A DNA stretch of 64,000 nucleotides from Brevundimonas sp. UBA6550 (GTDB lineage Bacteria > Pseudomonadota > Alphaproteobacteria > Caulobacterales > Caulobacteraceae), in assembly GCF_002434505.1 (NCBI RefSeq), contig NZ_DJKE01000005.1:248001-312000 (forward strand). The letters are read 5' to 3'. Under the pieces are notes generated by a model. It was given only the letters and a program-made list of their open reading frames with translations. It was not told the origin of the DNA and did no database searches. Positions 52,998-59,917 of this stretch are shown here, piece by piece; the stretch's first letter is position 1, and each line of letters begins with the position of its first letter. The position numbers were made by a program, and so were the translations under genes.

Positions 52998-53573
52998 ATG
53001 CGCGTCCATACGCTCGCCGCCGCCCTTCTGATCGCCTCGCCGCTGGCCCTGACCACGGCCTGCGCCGCCACCGGCAACGCCCCCAAGGCCGCCGTCGACC
53101 GCGCGCCGGTCGGCGCGACCGGCCAGGCGGTCCTGATCAACGCCGCAGGCGCCAATATCGGTCGCGTCGATCTGCGTCAGGGGCCGACCGGCCTGTTGAT
53201 CAAGATCGAGGCTTCGGGCCTGACGCCCGGCTGGCACGGCATCCACATTCATGCGACGGGCGAATGCGCCGCGCCCTTCACCTCGTCCGGCGCCCACATC
53301 AATCACGGCGAGCCCAAGGCCCCGCATGGCCTGCTGAACGCGGCCGGGCCCGACGACGGCGACCTGCCCAACATCTGGGCCGGTGCGGACGGCAAGGTGA
53401 ACGCCGAACTGTTCACCACCCGCGCCCGCATCTCGTCGGAAGGTCCCGGCCAGTGGCTGTGGGACGCGGACGGCTCGGCCATCATCATCCACGCCAATCC
53501 CGACGACCATTCGACCCAACCCATCGGCGGCGCCGGCGACCGGGTGGCCTGCGCGGCGCTCAGCGCCAGTTGA
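52998..53573 (+). CDS. sodC: Cu/Zn superoxide dismutase (periplasmic)
   Basis: A protein of 191 residues with an N-terminal signal and TTACA near the cleavage site, so it is exported and possibly lipid-bound. Metal ligands are seen in GIHIHATGEC, HINHGEPKAPHG, GDLPNIW and IIIHANPDDH. It dismutates superoxide in the periplasm. It is transcribed divergently from gyrA with a 122-bp gap. Length and cysteine pair (GEC and VACAA) are normal. Confidence 0.93.
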   Translation: MRVHTLAAALLIASPLALTTACAATGNAPKAAVDRAPVGATGQAVLINAAGANIGRVDLRQGPTGLLIKIEASGLTPGWHGIHIHATGECAAPFTSSGAHINHGEPKAPHGLLNAAGPDDGDLPNIWAGADGKVNAELFTTRARISSEGPGQWLWDADGSAIIIHANPDDHSTQPIGGAGDRVACAALSAS

Positions 53574-53577
53574 TCGA

Positions 53578-54108
53578 TCAGCGGCCGCGTTCGGCCAGGA
53601 GGCGGTGGATCAGTTCGGTCTGCTCCTCCTGCCGGGCGGCCAGGTGTTCGACCTTTTCCAGCAGGGCCATGATCTCGATCTCGGCCTTCAGATTGACCTG
53701 ATAGTCGTTGCCCGCGTCCAGCCGATCCTTGGCCGCCTGTCGGTTCTGGCTCATCATGATGACCGGCGCCTGCACCGCCGCCAGCATCGACAGCACCAGG
53801 TTCAGGAAGATGAAGGGATAGGGGTCGAACGCCTCTTTCCGCAGCAGCAGATTGATCGCCGTCCACAGGGCCAGAAAGACCCCGAAGGCGATGATGAACG
53901 GCCAGGATCCGCCAAAGGCCGCCACCCGATCCGCCAACCGCTCGCCGAAGGTCTGGCGGTCGGCGAAGGTTTCGTTGATGTCTTCAGAGATGGGACGGCG
54001 GTCGGCCGCGCTGGCGACCACGCTGGCCTCCTGGGCGGCAAGTTCGCGCGCCGCCTTGCCCAGCCAGCGGCGAGAGACGTGGTCGGCGTCGAGGGGGATG
54101 CGGGTCAC
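53578..54108 (-). CDS. DUF1003 membrane protein
   Basis: A protein of 176 residues. Two transmembrane helices (about residues 65-90 and 100-120) flank PFIFLNLVLSMLAAVQAPVIMMSQNRQ, a strong DUF1003 signature, and a C-terminal coiled-coil region of about 40 residues follows (AEIEIMALLEKVEHLAARQEEQ). The N-terminal half is soluble. Function is unknown. It converges with sodC, with only 4 bp between them. Confidence 0.9.
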   Translation of the reverse strand: MTRIPLDADHVSRRWLGKAARELAAQEASVVASAADRRPISEDINETFADRQTFGERLADRVAAFGGSWPFIIAFGVFLALWTAINLLLRKEAFDPYPFIFLNLVLSMLAAVQAPVIMMSQNRQAAKDRLDAGNDYQVNLKAEIEIMALLEKVEHLAARQEEQTELIHRLLAERGR

Positions 54109-54137
54109 GGGCGGCTCCTGAATCGTTTCCGATCAGA

Positions 54138-55088
54138 TCAAGCCTTGGCCGCGCCTGCGCGCAAGCCCCGTTCCGCCAGCGCGACCAGCGCCACCCCGCC
54201 CATGGCGATGGCCGAGCCGGTCAGAATCTGCGGCGTCAGGATATCGCCCATGAAGCCCCAGCCGATCAGCATGGACACCACCGGCGTCACCAGCAGATAG
54301 GGCGTCACCCGCCCCGCCTCGCGCCGCTGAACCAGCCAGAACAACAGGGTCGTGGCCAGAACCGACGACACCACCCCGGCCCACAGCAGGGACGCCCAGA
54401 CCATGGGCGTGGCGCGCTGGATCGCCTGCCACTGGCCGTGTTCGAACATCGCCGAACCGAAGGCCATGACGGGAAAGGCGCCCAGGGCCAGAAGGCCCTG
54501 CATCTTCAGCGGCGGGATGGAGGTGGTCCGCCGGGCGACCACGGTCGTCACGCCCCAGGCCGCGCCCGCCGCGATGGCGACCAGAATGGCCTTCCAATCC
54601 TGCAAGGCGTGGGCGTCCAGCGTCATCCAGGCCACGCCGACGAAGGCCACGCCCATGCCGACCAAGGCCGCCTTGGACAGCCGCTCGCCCAGGATCAGGA
54701 AGGCGAACAGGGTGGTGAACGGGATCCACAGCTGGTTGGCCACGGTCACCGGACTGACGTCGGTCGCCAGCCAGTAGGCGATATAGGCCAGCCCGTACTG
54801 GATCGGCCCGCCCAGCATCACGATCAGCAGCAGGCTCTTCCAGTCGGGAAAGGGCGGACGCACGAAGGCGATCAGACAGGCCGAGGCGATGCCGAAACGA
54901 ATGGCCCCGACCATCAACGGCGACAGGGTCTCCGTCGCCAGCTTGGCCCCCGCATTGTTCACCCCCCACACCACGATGATGGCCACGATGGCGGCGATCT
55001 CCAACCCCGTCAGGGCGTGCGGCTTGACGGGCAGCGGCGCGGGCGCTGGAGCTGTGTCTGGGGCTGTGTCTGGGGCGGCGTCGGTCAT
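54138..55088 (-). CDS. EamA/DMT-family transporter
   Basis: A protein of 316 residues with ten predicted helices in two EamA repeats. The first opens with LEIAAIVAIIVVWGVNNAGAKLA and the second follows DWKAILVAIAAGAAWGV. The N-terminal 25 residues are a low-complexity Ala-Pro-Asp tail, made by a 12-bp repeat in the DNA near 55048-55075. DMT proteins export small metabolites such as amino acids. The substrate is unknown. Confidence 0.88.
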   Translation of the reverse strand: MTDAAPDTAPDTAPAPAPLPVKPHALTGLEIAAIVAIIVVWGVNNAGAKLATETLSPLMVGAIRFGIASACLIAFVRPPFPDWKSLLLIVMLGGPIQYGLAYIAYWLATDVSPVTVANQLWIPFTTLFAFLILGERLSKAALVGMGVAFVGVAWMTLDAHALQDWKAILVAIAAGAAWGVTTVVARRTTSIPPLKMQGLLALGAFPVMAFGSAMFEHGQWQAIQRATPMVWASLLWAGVVSSVLATTLLFWLVQRREAGRVTPYLLVTPVVSMLIGWGFMGDILTPQILTGSAIAMGGVALVALAERGLRAGAAKA

Positions 55089-55149
55089 GGGCGGTCTATG
55101 GCACGGCGCGGGCGGTTTCGTCGCTCACATGAGGTGTCGCGGCGTTGCA

Positions 55150-55183
55150 TTGACATGTACAGCCTCAACCACCAACCTGTACA
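55150..55183. promoter_or_regulatory. Promoter/operator of the toxin-antitoxin pair
   Basis: TTGACA (55150-55155) is a perfect -35 box. Two TGTACA palindromes (55156-55161 and 55178-55183) are exactly 22 bp apart, two DNA turns, just before the ATG at 55185. Antitoxins of the Phd/YefM kind bind such paired sites to repress their own operon. Confidence 0.5.
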
Positions 55184-55184
55184 T

Positions 55185-55463
55185 ATGACCGAAGTCACCC
55201 TGACCGCCCTGCGCAAGGATCTCTTTCGACTGGTGGACAGCGTGCTGGCCACCGGAGAGCCACTGGTCATCCGGCGGGGCGGTCGACGACTGACGCTGAT
55301 CGCCGAAGCGCCCAAGCCCGTCCTGACGCCGGAGGAACGCTACGACGCCTATATGGCGCAAGGAGTGCGCGAGGGCTGGGAGGACTGTCCCGACGATCTC
55401 GACACGAACAAGAGCCACTGGACCTGGGACCCGGACACCAAGTTCGATTTCGGCGACAAGTGA
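55185..55463 (+). CDS. Phd/YefM-type antitoxin
   Basis: A protein of 92 residues from the ATG at 55185; an ATG at 55155 would add ten residues but would cover the operator sites. The N-terminus TEVTLTALRKDLFRLVDSVLATGEPLVIRRGG follows the Phd/YefM pattern: strand, helix, then a strand. The C-terminal tail is acidic with Trp and Asp (GWEDCPDDLDTN and WTWDPDTKFDFGDK), as toxin-binding tails often are. Its stop overlaps the toxin GTG start. Confidence 0.8.
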   Translation: MTEVTLTALRKDLFRLVDSVLATGEPLVIRRGGRRLTLIAEAPKPVLTPEERYDAYMAQGVREGWEDCPDDLDTNKSHWTWDPDTKFDFGDK

Positions 55464-55840
55464 TTCATCTCGATACCCAAGTCGCCCTCTGGCTCTATTA
55501 TCGGCTGGACCGGCAGATCAGCCGCCCCGCTCAACGCGCCCTGGCCAGGGATCGCGACATTCGGGTCTCGCCGCTGGTGTTGGTCGAGATCGAGATACTG
55601 ATCGAGATCGGGCGCGTGAAACTGGCCTCTGCGGCGACCTTGTTCGATCATCTCGAAGATCGATTGGATCTTGTGCAATCCGACGCCGCGATGTCGGCCG
55701 TCGCTCAGGCGGCCTGTCGGTTCGGCTGGACGCGCGATCCGTTCGACCGGCTGATCGTGGCCAACGCCATGGCCGACGGCGCGCAGCTGGTCACGGCGGA
55801 TCAGATGATCCTGCGCCATTTCGATCAAGCGGTCTGGTAG
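55460..55840 (+). CDS. PIN-domain toxin (VapC-like ribonuclease)
   Basis: A protein of 126 residues starting with GTG, which overlaps the antitoxin stop (GTGA). Acidic active-site residues are in IHLDTQVALW (Asp5), VLVEIEILIEI (Glu), WTRDPFDRLIVANA (Asp) and LVTADQMI (Asp), the pattern of the PIN nuclease fold. VapC enzymes cut tRNA or rRNA when antitoxin is degraded. The pairing of a Phd-type antitoxin with a PIN toxin is common. Confidence 0.87.
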   Translation: MIHLDTQVALWLYYRLDRQISRPAQRALARDRDIRVSPLVLVEIEILIEIGRVKLASAATLFDHLEDRLDLVQSDAAMSAVAQAACRFGWTRDPFDRLIVANAMADGAQLVTADQMILRHFDQAVW

Positions 55841-55844
55841 GCGA

Positions 55845-56315
55845 TCAGAACTCGGGCTTTGCGACCATCAGCCAGTAGATGGCCAGGACGCCCGCGAACG
55901 CCGGCCAACCCAGTGCGAACCACCAGCGGAAAAGCCGGTGATAGGCGGGCGGCAACGGCGCGCCCTGCCCCGCCGCCTGTTCGGCCAGCGTCATCATCCG
56001 GTACTGGATCCACACCACCGGCAGCCAGCAGACGCCGACGAAGACATAGAGGCCATAGGCCGCCAGCAGCCACGGGCTGGTCAGGGACCAGCCCTGCAGA
56101 TGGATCAGCCCCAGCCCGCTGATCGGTTGAACCACCACGGCGCTGGCGGTGAAGACGAAATCGGCCAGAACCACGATCTTGCCGACATCCGCCACCGTCC
56201 TTGCGTCCCTGGTCGCGTGGGCGCGCAGCATGAAGAAGGCGATCCCCGCCCCCGTTCCGAACAGGACCGCGCCCGACAGGATGTGGATGATCTTCAGCAG
56301 GACATACAGGCTCAT
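55845..56315 (-). CDS. DUF2269 family membrane protein
   Basis: A protein of 156 residues from the ATG at 56315. Four transmembrane helices are visible. LYVLLKIIHILSGAVLFGTG at the start, QPISGLGLIHLQGWSL in the middle and FRWWFALGWPAFAGVLAIYWLM at the end match DUF2269. The conserved His in the first helix could bind heme or another cofactor. The start overlaps the stop of the epimerase-DoxX gene by 4 bp. It converges with the toxin gene. Confidence 0.85.
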   Translation of the reverse strand: MSLYVLLKIIHILSGAVLFGTGAGIAFFMLRAHATRDARTVADVGKIVVLADFVFTASAVVVQPISGLGLIHLQGWSLTSPWLLAAYGLYVFVGVCWLPVVWIQYRMMTLAEQAAGQGAPLPPAYHRLFRWWFALGWPAFAGVLAIYWLMVAKPEF

Positions 56316-57613
56316 CGGCGGGCGTCCGTGGCGGCGACGAACAGGCACAGCGCCATCATCGGCAAGACCTTCACCCATGGCCCCAGCGGGTCGACCCAGT
56401 AATGCGGCAGGCTGATCGTCCCGGCGATCAGATAGCCGACCGTGGCCAGGCACATGAAGATCGCCACCCGCGCCGTCCACGGCCGCACGAACAGCATCGG
56501 CCCCAGCACCACGTCCAGCAGCGCCCCCCACCAGGCGACGGGGCCAGCCAGACGGCCATAACCGCCCTCATGCAGGATGGCGACGGCGCCGTTCCAGCCC
56601 GGCCCGAAACTGATCAGCCCCGTGATCAGCCAGAACAGGCCCAGCGTCAGGATGGCGACCGGCCGCACGAACCACAGCCGCGCGTGCCAGACATCCTGAA
56701 CCGAGGCCGGGGTCTGGGCCAGAAAGTCCGTAAAGCCGCGCGAGCGCACGTCCAGCGCCTGGGCCCAACCGCTGTCTCGACCGGCGACATCGTGATCCAT
56801 CTGTTTGATGGCGGTCGTGCGGATCGGCGAAGACCATCCCAGCCGCCCCAGCAGGTCGCCTATGGCCAGGGCGGGCGCGGCCAGGGCGCGCGGCACGCGA
56901 ACGACCGGCGCAGGCTTCAGACCCATCCAGCCGCGATAAAGCCGCACCGTCTCGACCATGCTCACCGCCTGCGGCCCTGGCATGTCCAACGATTGGCGCG
57001 ACGGCGCGCCCGGCTTCACCGCCGCGACGACGGCGGCGCACAGGTCGCCCAGCGGAATGGGCCGGAAGGTCTGGTCGCCGCCGACGACCGGGCTGAACGC
57101 CGGAAAGGCCGCCAGCGCCCGGATCAGTCCCGTGCCGCCGAACGCCGCCCGATCCACCACCAGCGACGGCCGCAGGATCAGCCAGTCCAGGCCGCTGGCC
57201 TCGACCAGTCGCTCGGTTTCGGCCTTGGTGCGGGCATAGGGGGTGCCGGCCGCCTCGTCCGCGCCAACGGCGGAAATATGCACCAGCCGCCGCACGCCCG
57301 ACGCCTGACACGCCGCGATCAGGGCGCGCGGTCCATCGACGTGGGCGGCGCGGGTGCTGTCGCCGCCGCCGTCCTGCAGCACGCCGACGCAGTTCACCAC
57401 CGCATCGACGCCCTCCAGTATGTGTTCCCAGGCCTCGGCCGTCGTCAGTCGTGAAAAGTCTGCGGGCGCCCAGTCGAAACCGGGCGCGCGGCGGGCCGGT
57501 TCGGCGATGCGGCGCGCCCCGGCCCGCACCGACCAACCGGCCGAGGCCAGGGCCGCCGCGACGTGGGAGCCGATGAAACCGTTGGCGCCCAGCACCAGGA
57601 CCCGTCCGCTCAT
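56312..57613 (-). CDS. NAD(P)-binding epimerase-like domain fused to DoxX-like membrane domain
   Basis: A protein of 433 residues from the ATG at 57613. The N-terminal part (about residues 1-290) is an atypical SDR/NmrA-like domain with VLGANGFIGSHVAAAL, NCVGVLQDG and YARTKAETERLVEASGLDW. The C-terminal part (about residues 310-430) has four transmembrane helices with a DoxX-like pattern (VRPVAILTLGLFWLITGLISF). It is overlapped on both sides by neighbours (4 bp each), so it is the middle gene of a three-gene operon with DUF393 and DUF2269. It probably acts in membrane redox processes. The ligand is unknown. Confidence 0.85.
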   Translation of the reverse strand: MSGRVLVLGANGFIGSHVAAALASAGWSVRAGARRIAEPARRAPGFDWAPADFSRLTTAEAWEHILEGVDAVVNCVGVLQDGGGDSTRAAHVDGPRALIAACQASGVRRLVHISAVGADEAAGTPYARTKAETERLVEASGLDWLILRPSLVVDRAAFGGTGLIRALAAFPAFSPVVGGDQTFRPIPLGDLCAAVVAAVKPGAPSRQSLDMPGPQAVSMVETVRLYRGWMGLKPAPVVRVPRALAAPALAIGDLLGRLGWSSPIRTTAIKQMDHDVAGRDSGWAQALDVRSRGFTDFLAQTPASVQDVWHARLWFVRPVAILTLGLFWLITGLISFGPGWNGAVAILHEGGYGRLAGPVAWWGALLDVVLGPMLFVRPWTARVAIFMCLATVGYLIAGTISLPHYWVDPLGPWVKVLPMMALCLFVAATDARR

Positions 57614-58065
57614 CCCAACACCCTGTCGCTCAGATCCACGCCTTGCGGCGGCATGGCGCACCATGTCGCGCCGGGAAAGCGGCGGCGGCGGCGCGCGATG
57701 AAATCATACAGGGTGTCGCGAACTCCGCGCGGGACGATCCGCGCCAGAACCGCCAGCCGATAGGGCGACGGCAGCAGGGCGGCGATGCCCAATACGCCGT
57801 CCGAGCGCTGGCGCGCCACGCCGTCCTGGATCAACAGCATCGTATAGGGATCGTCGGGATCGACGCCGTAGTGGACCAGCAGCGCCCGCCCCAGCGGCGA
57901 CTGCGTGGGCGCCAGACGGATCCGGCCCGCCCGGTCGTGCTTCAGGATCGTGCGCGCCGAGCCGGAACACAGGGCGCAATCCCCGTCGAACAGCACCACC
58001 GGCCGGTCGTCGGCGAAGGCCGGCACGGCGGGATCCTCACGATAGCTGTAAGGCCCCCGCCCCAC
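57610..58065 (-). CDS. DUF393 (DCC-type) thiol-disulfide oxidoreductase-like protein
   Basis: A protein of 151 residues. The DxxCxxC motif is present in VVLFDGDCALCSGSART (about residues 23-39), followed by the family's RLAPTQSPLG and MLLIQDG segments. No transmembrane helix or signal is seen. DCC proteins are putative thioredoxin-like enzymes. It is the first gene of the DUF393-epimerase/DoxX-DUF2269 operon, whose stop codon overlaps the next start. It lies 10 bp downstream of ssb. Confidence 0.88.
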   Translation of the reverse strand: MGRGPYSYREDPAVPAFADDRPVVLFDGDCALCSGSARTILKHDRAGRIRLAPTQSPLGRALLVHYGVDPDDPYTMLLIQDGVARQRSDGVLGIAALLPSPYRLAVLARIVPRGVRDTLYDFIARRRRRFPGATWCAMPPQGVDLSDRVLG

Positions 58066-58075
58066 CGATCCGACC

Positions 58076-58579
58076 TCAGAACGGGATGTCGTCGTTCAGG
58101 TCGTAGCTTTCCTTGGGACCGCTGGGCTTGTTGGCCCCGCCGGTGGAGAAGCCGGACGAATAGTCGTCGTCGCCGCGACCGCCGCCGCCGCCGCCGCCGT
58201 AACCGCCGCCCGACGAACCGCCTTCCGAACGGCCGCCCAGCATGGTCAGTTCACCCTTGAAGCGGCTGACCACGATCTCGGTCGAGTATTTCTCGACGCC
58301 CTGCTGATCGGTCCATTTGCGGGTCTGCAGCGCGCCCTCGATATAGACGGTCGAGCCCTTCTTCACATAGTTCTCGACCACCTTGACGATGTTGTCGTTG
58401 AAGATGACGACCCGGTGCCACTCGGTCTTTTCCTTGCGCTCGCCCGAGGACTTGTCGCGCCAGGTCTCCGAGGTCGCGATCGACAGATTGGCGATCCGGT
58501 CGCCGTTGGGCATGGAGCGGATTTCCGGGTCGCGACCCAGGTTGCCGACCAGAATGACCTTGTTGACGCTGCCCGCCAT
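58076..58579 (-). CDS. ssb: Single-stranded DNA-binding protein
   Basis: A protein of 167 residues. The OB fold covers about residues 1-112 ([20 protein letters not shown] at the start). A glycine-rich linker encoded by a GCC/GGC repeat follows, and the C-terminal DLNDDIPF tip is the partner-binding tail. The upstream region contains a LexA-type SOS box (58713-58727), consistent with DNA-damage induction. Confidence 0.97.
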   Translation of the reverse strand: MAGSVNKVILVGNLGRDPEIRSMPNGDRIANLSIATSETWRDKSSGERKEKTEWHRVVIFNDNIVKVVENYVKKGSTVYIEGALQTRKWTDQQGVEKYSTEIVVSRFKGELTMLGGRSEGGSSGGGYGGGGGGGRGDDDYSSGFSTGGANKPSGPKESYDLNDDIPF

Positions 58580-58712
58580 GAAAACTTCCTTCTCTCGAAG
58601 GGCGGCGCGTCTCTCGCCCGCCCCGTAATTCAGCCGGATGTCTTAGGGCCGAAGCGGATCACCGCCAGCCGCATTCGACATCAGACCCGCCAAACCAGTG
58701 GATTAACGAAAT

Positions 58713-58727
58713 GTTCCACCTTTGTTC
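58713..58727. promoter_or_regulatory. Alphaproteobacterial SOS box (LexA site) upstream of ssb
   Basis: GTTC-CACCTTT-GTTC (58713-58727) is the direct repeat GTTC-N7-GTTC that LexA binds in Caulobacter and other alphaproteobacteria. It lies 134 bp upstream of the ssb start, on the non-coding side of the neighbour's stop, and so can serve only ssb. Confidence 0.75.
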
Positions 58728-58741
58728 GCCTCACGCAAGGC

Positions 58742-59164
58742 CTACTTCGTGGCGGGCTCCGCCGCGATGGCGATGGGGCGTCCCGTCTCGTCGCGCTGGA
58801 TGGCGCCGGGAATGGCCAGACGGCCGTCGCCGGTGCGCGCCATGGCGAAGAAGCGGCTGCCGGTCAGGCTCTTGCCGATCTTGACCCCCTCGCGATCCAC
58901 GAAGATGAACCGGCCCTGATAGGCGCCCGCGATCTCCTGGTTCGAGCCGCCCATGCGCAGGAAACGCAGACGCATCTCTTCCAGACGCGCGGCGCATTGC
59001 TCCAGCTGAGGCTGGTCGTCGGCGATCTTCTGCAGGCGCGGCGGCTCATTGTCCGGCGTGGCCACGAAATAGCAGGCGCCTTCGGCGAACTCATACTTCG
59101 GCTGGTTGGAGCAGGCGCCCAATAAGGCGACCCCGGCGACGGCGGCGAGAACGGCGAGGCGCAT
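58742..59164 (-). CDS. Hypothetical lipoprotein
   Basis: A protein of 140 residues with a signal peptide and lipobox LLGAC (Cys at about residue 18). The mature part has two further cysteines (EGACYFVA and LEQCAARL) and a polar C-terminus. I do not recognise a domain. The start overlaps the stop of the next gene upstream by one base (TGATG), so the two are co-translated. Located at the envelope by its lipid. Confidence 0.72.
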   Translation of the reverse strand: MRLAVLAAVAGVALLGACSNQPKYEFAEGACYFVATPDNEPPRLQKIADDQPQLEQCAARLEEMRLRFLRMGGSNQEIAGAYQGRFIFVDREGVKIGKSLTGSRFFAMARTGDGRLAIPGAIQRDETGRPIAIAAEPATK

Positions 59165-59835
59165 CAGTTCATCCCGGGAAATTGGCAGTTGCGATCCTGC
59201 TCGGCCAGGGTGCGGAAACGCGCGTTGTCGCTGGACTGTTCCACCCGGCGCGGCACCAGGCGCAGGGTGGTGTCGCCCCAGCGGCCGTACTGGGCGTCGC
59301 CCGGCCCGACGCAGGTTCCGGCGTACAGCGCCTGGACGCAGGCGTTCAGGCTCATGCCGGCCGACAGGGTCCGCCAGTCCGAGCCGGTGTGACGCAGACA
59401 GGGGCTGCCCGAGGCGGCCGGCGTCGGACGCGGCGCGGGGGTCTGCTCCACGCTGGCGGTAGGGGGCGTCTCGGTCATCTGCACGGCGGGCAGTTGCGGC
59501 GGCGGGGCGAAGGCGGCGGTCGGCGCGGCGGCCAGGGCGCCGGTCGAATCCAGCCCGACGTCGAGCGCGTCGGTGGCCAGCCCGTTGCGGCGCGCGCAGT
59601 CGGCCAGGGTCGCCATGCCCACGAACTGACCGTCGACGAAACAGCGCAGCTCGCGCGTCGGCTCCAGCGAGGGGGCTTCGGCCAGATTGACCACCAGCCC
59701 GCCCTTGGACGCCGGCGGCGCCTCGGTCGGCTTGTCGCCGCCGCCGGTGAAGATCAGGGCCAGCACGACGGCGGCGACGATCACCAGACCTGCGCCGGCC
59801 AACAGGATGACGCGGTTGTCTTTCGGAAGGGCCAT
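59164..59835 (-). CDS. Hypothetical membrane-anchored protein with C-terminal Cys-rich domain
   Basis: A protein of 223 residues. One transmembrane helix (about residues 9-30) anchors it, a Pro/Ala-rich linker covers about residues 95-145, and the periplasmic part has six cysteines, in ELRCFVDG, DCARRNG, PCLRHTG, NACVQAL, GTCVGPG and NCQFPGM. The even spacing suggests disulfides. No family is recognised. It is coupled to the lipoprotein gene. Confidence 0.7.
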   Translation of the reverse strand: MALPKDNRVILLAGAGLVIVAAVVLALIFTGGGDKPTEAPPASKGGLVVNLAEAPSLEPTRELRCFVDGQFVGMATLADCARRNGLATDALDVGLDSTGALAAAPTAAFAPPPQLPAVQMTETPPTASVEQTPAPRPTPAASGSPCLRHTGSDWRTLSAGMSLNACVQALYAGTCVGPGDAQYGRWGDTTLRLVPRRVEQSSDNARFRTLAEQDRNCQFPGMN

Positions 59836-59917
59836 GGAGGGGCTTTCGCGGATGAGAGGGCCAATAACTCCGACCGGGCGCCGGGCGTCAACCGCCTTGG
59901 CCGCCCCTTGCGCGGCG

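Noticed and set aside
54438..55184. A long upstream extension of the antitoxin frame
   Set aside because: The extension is antisense to the EamA transporter. The antitoxin domain starts at the ATG at 55185.
58181..58204. GCC/GGC triplet repeat as a phase-variable tract
   Set aside because: It is in frame and encodes the glycine linker of Ssb; changes in copy number would keep the frame and have little effect.
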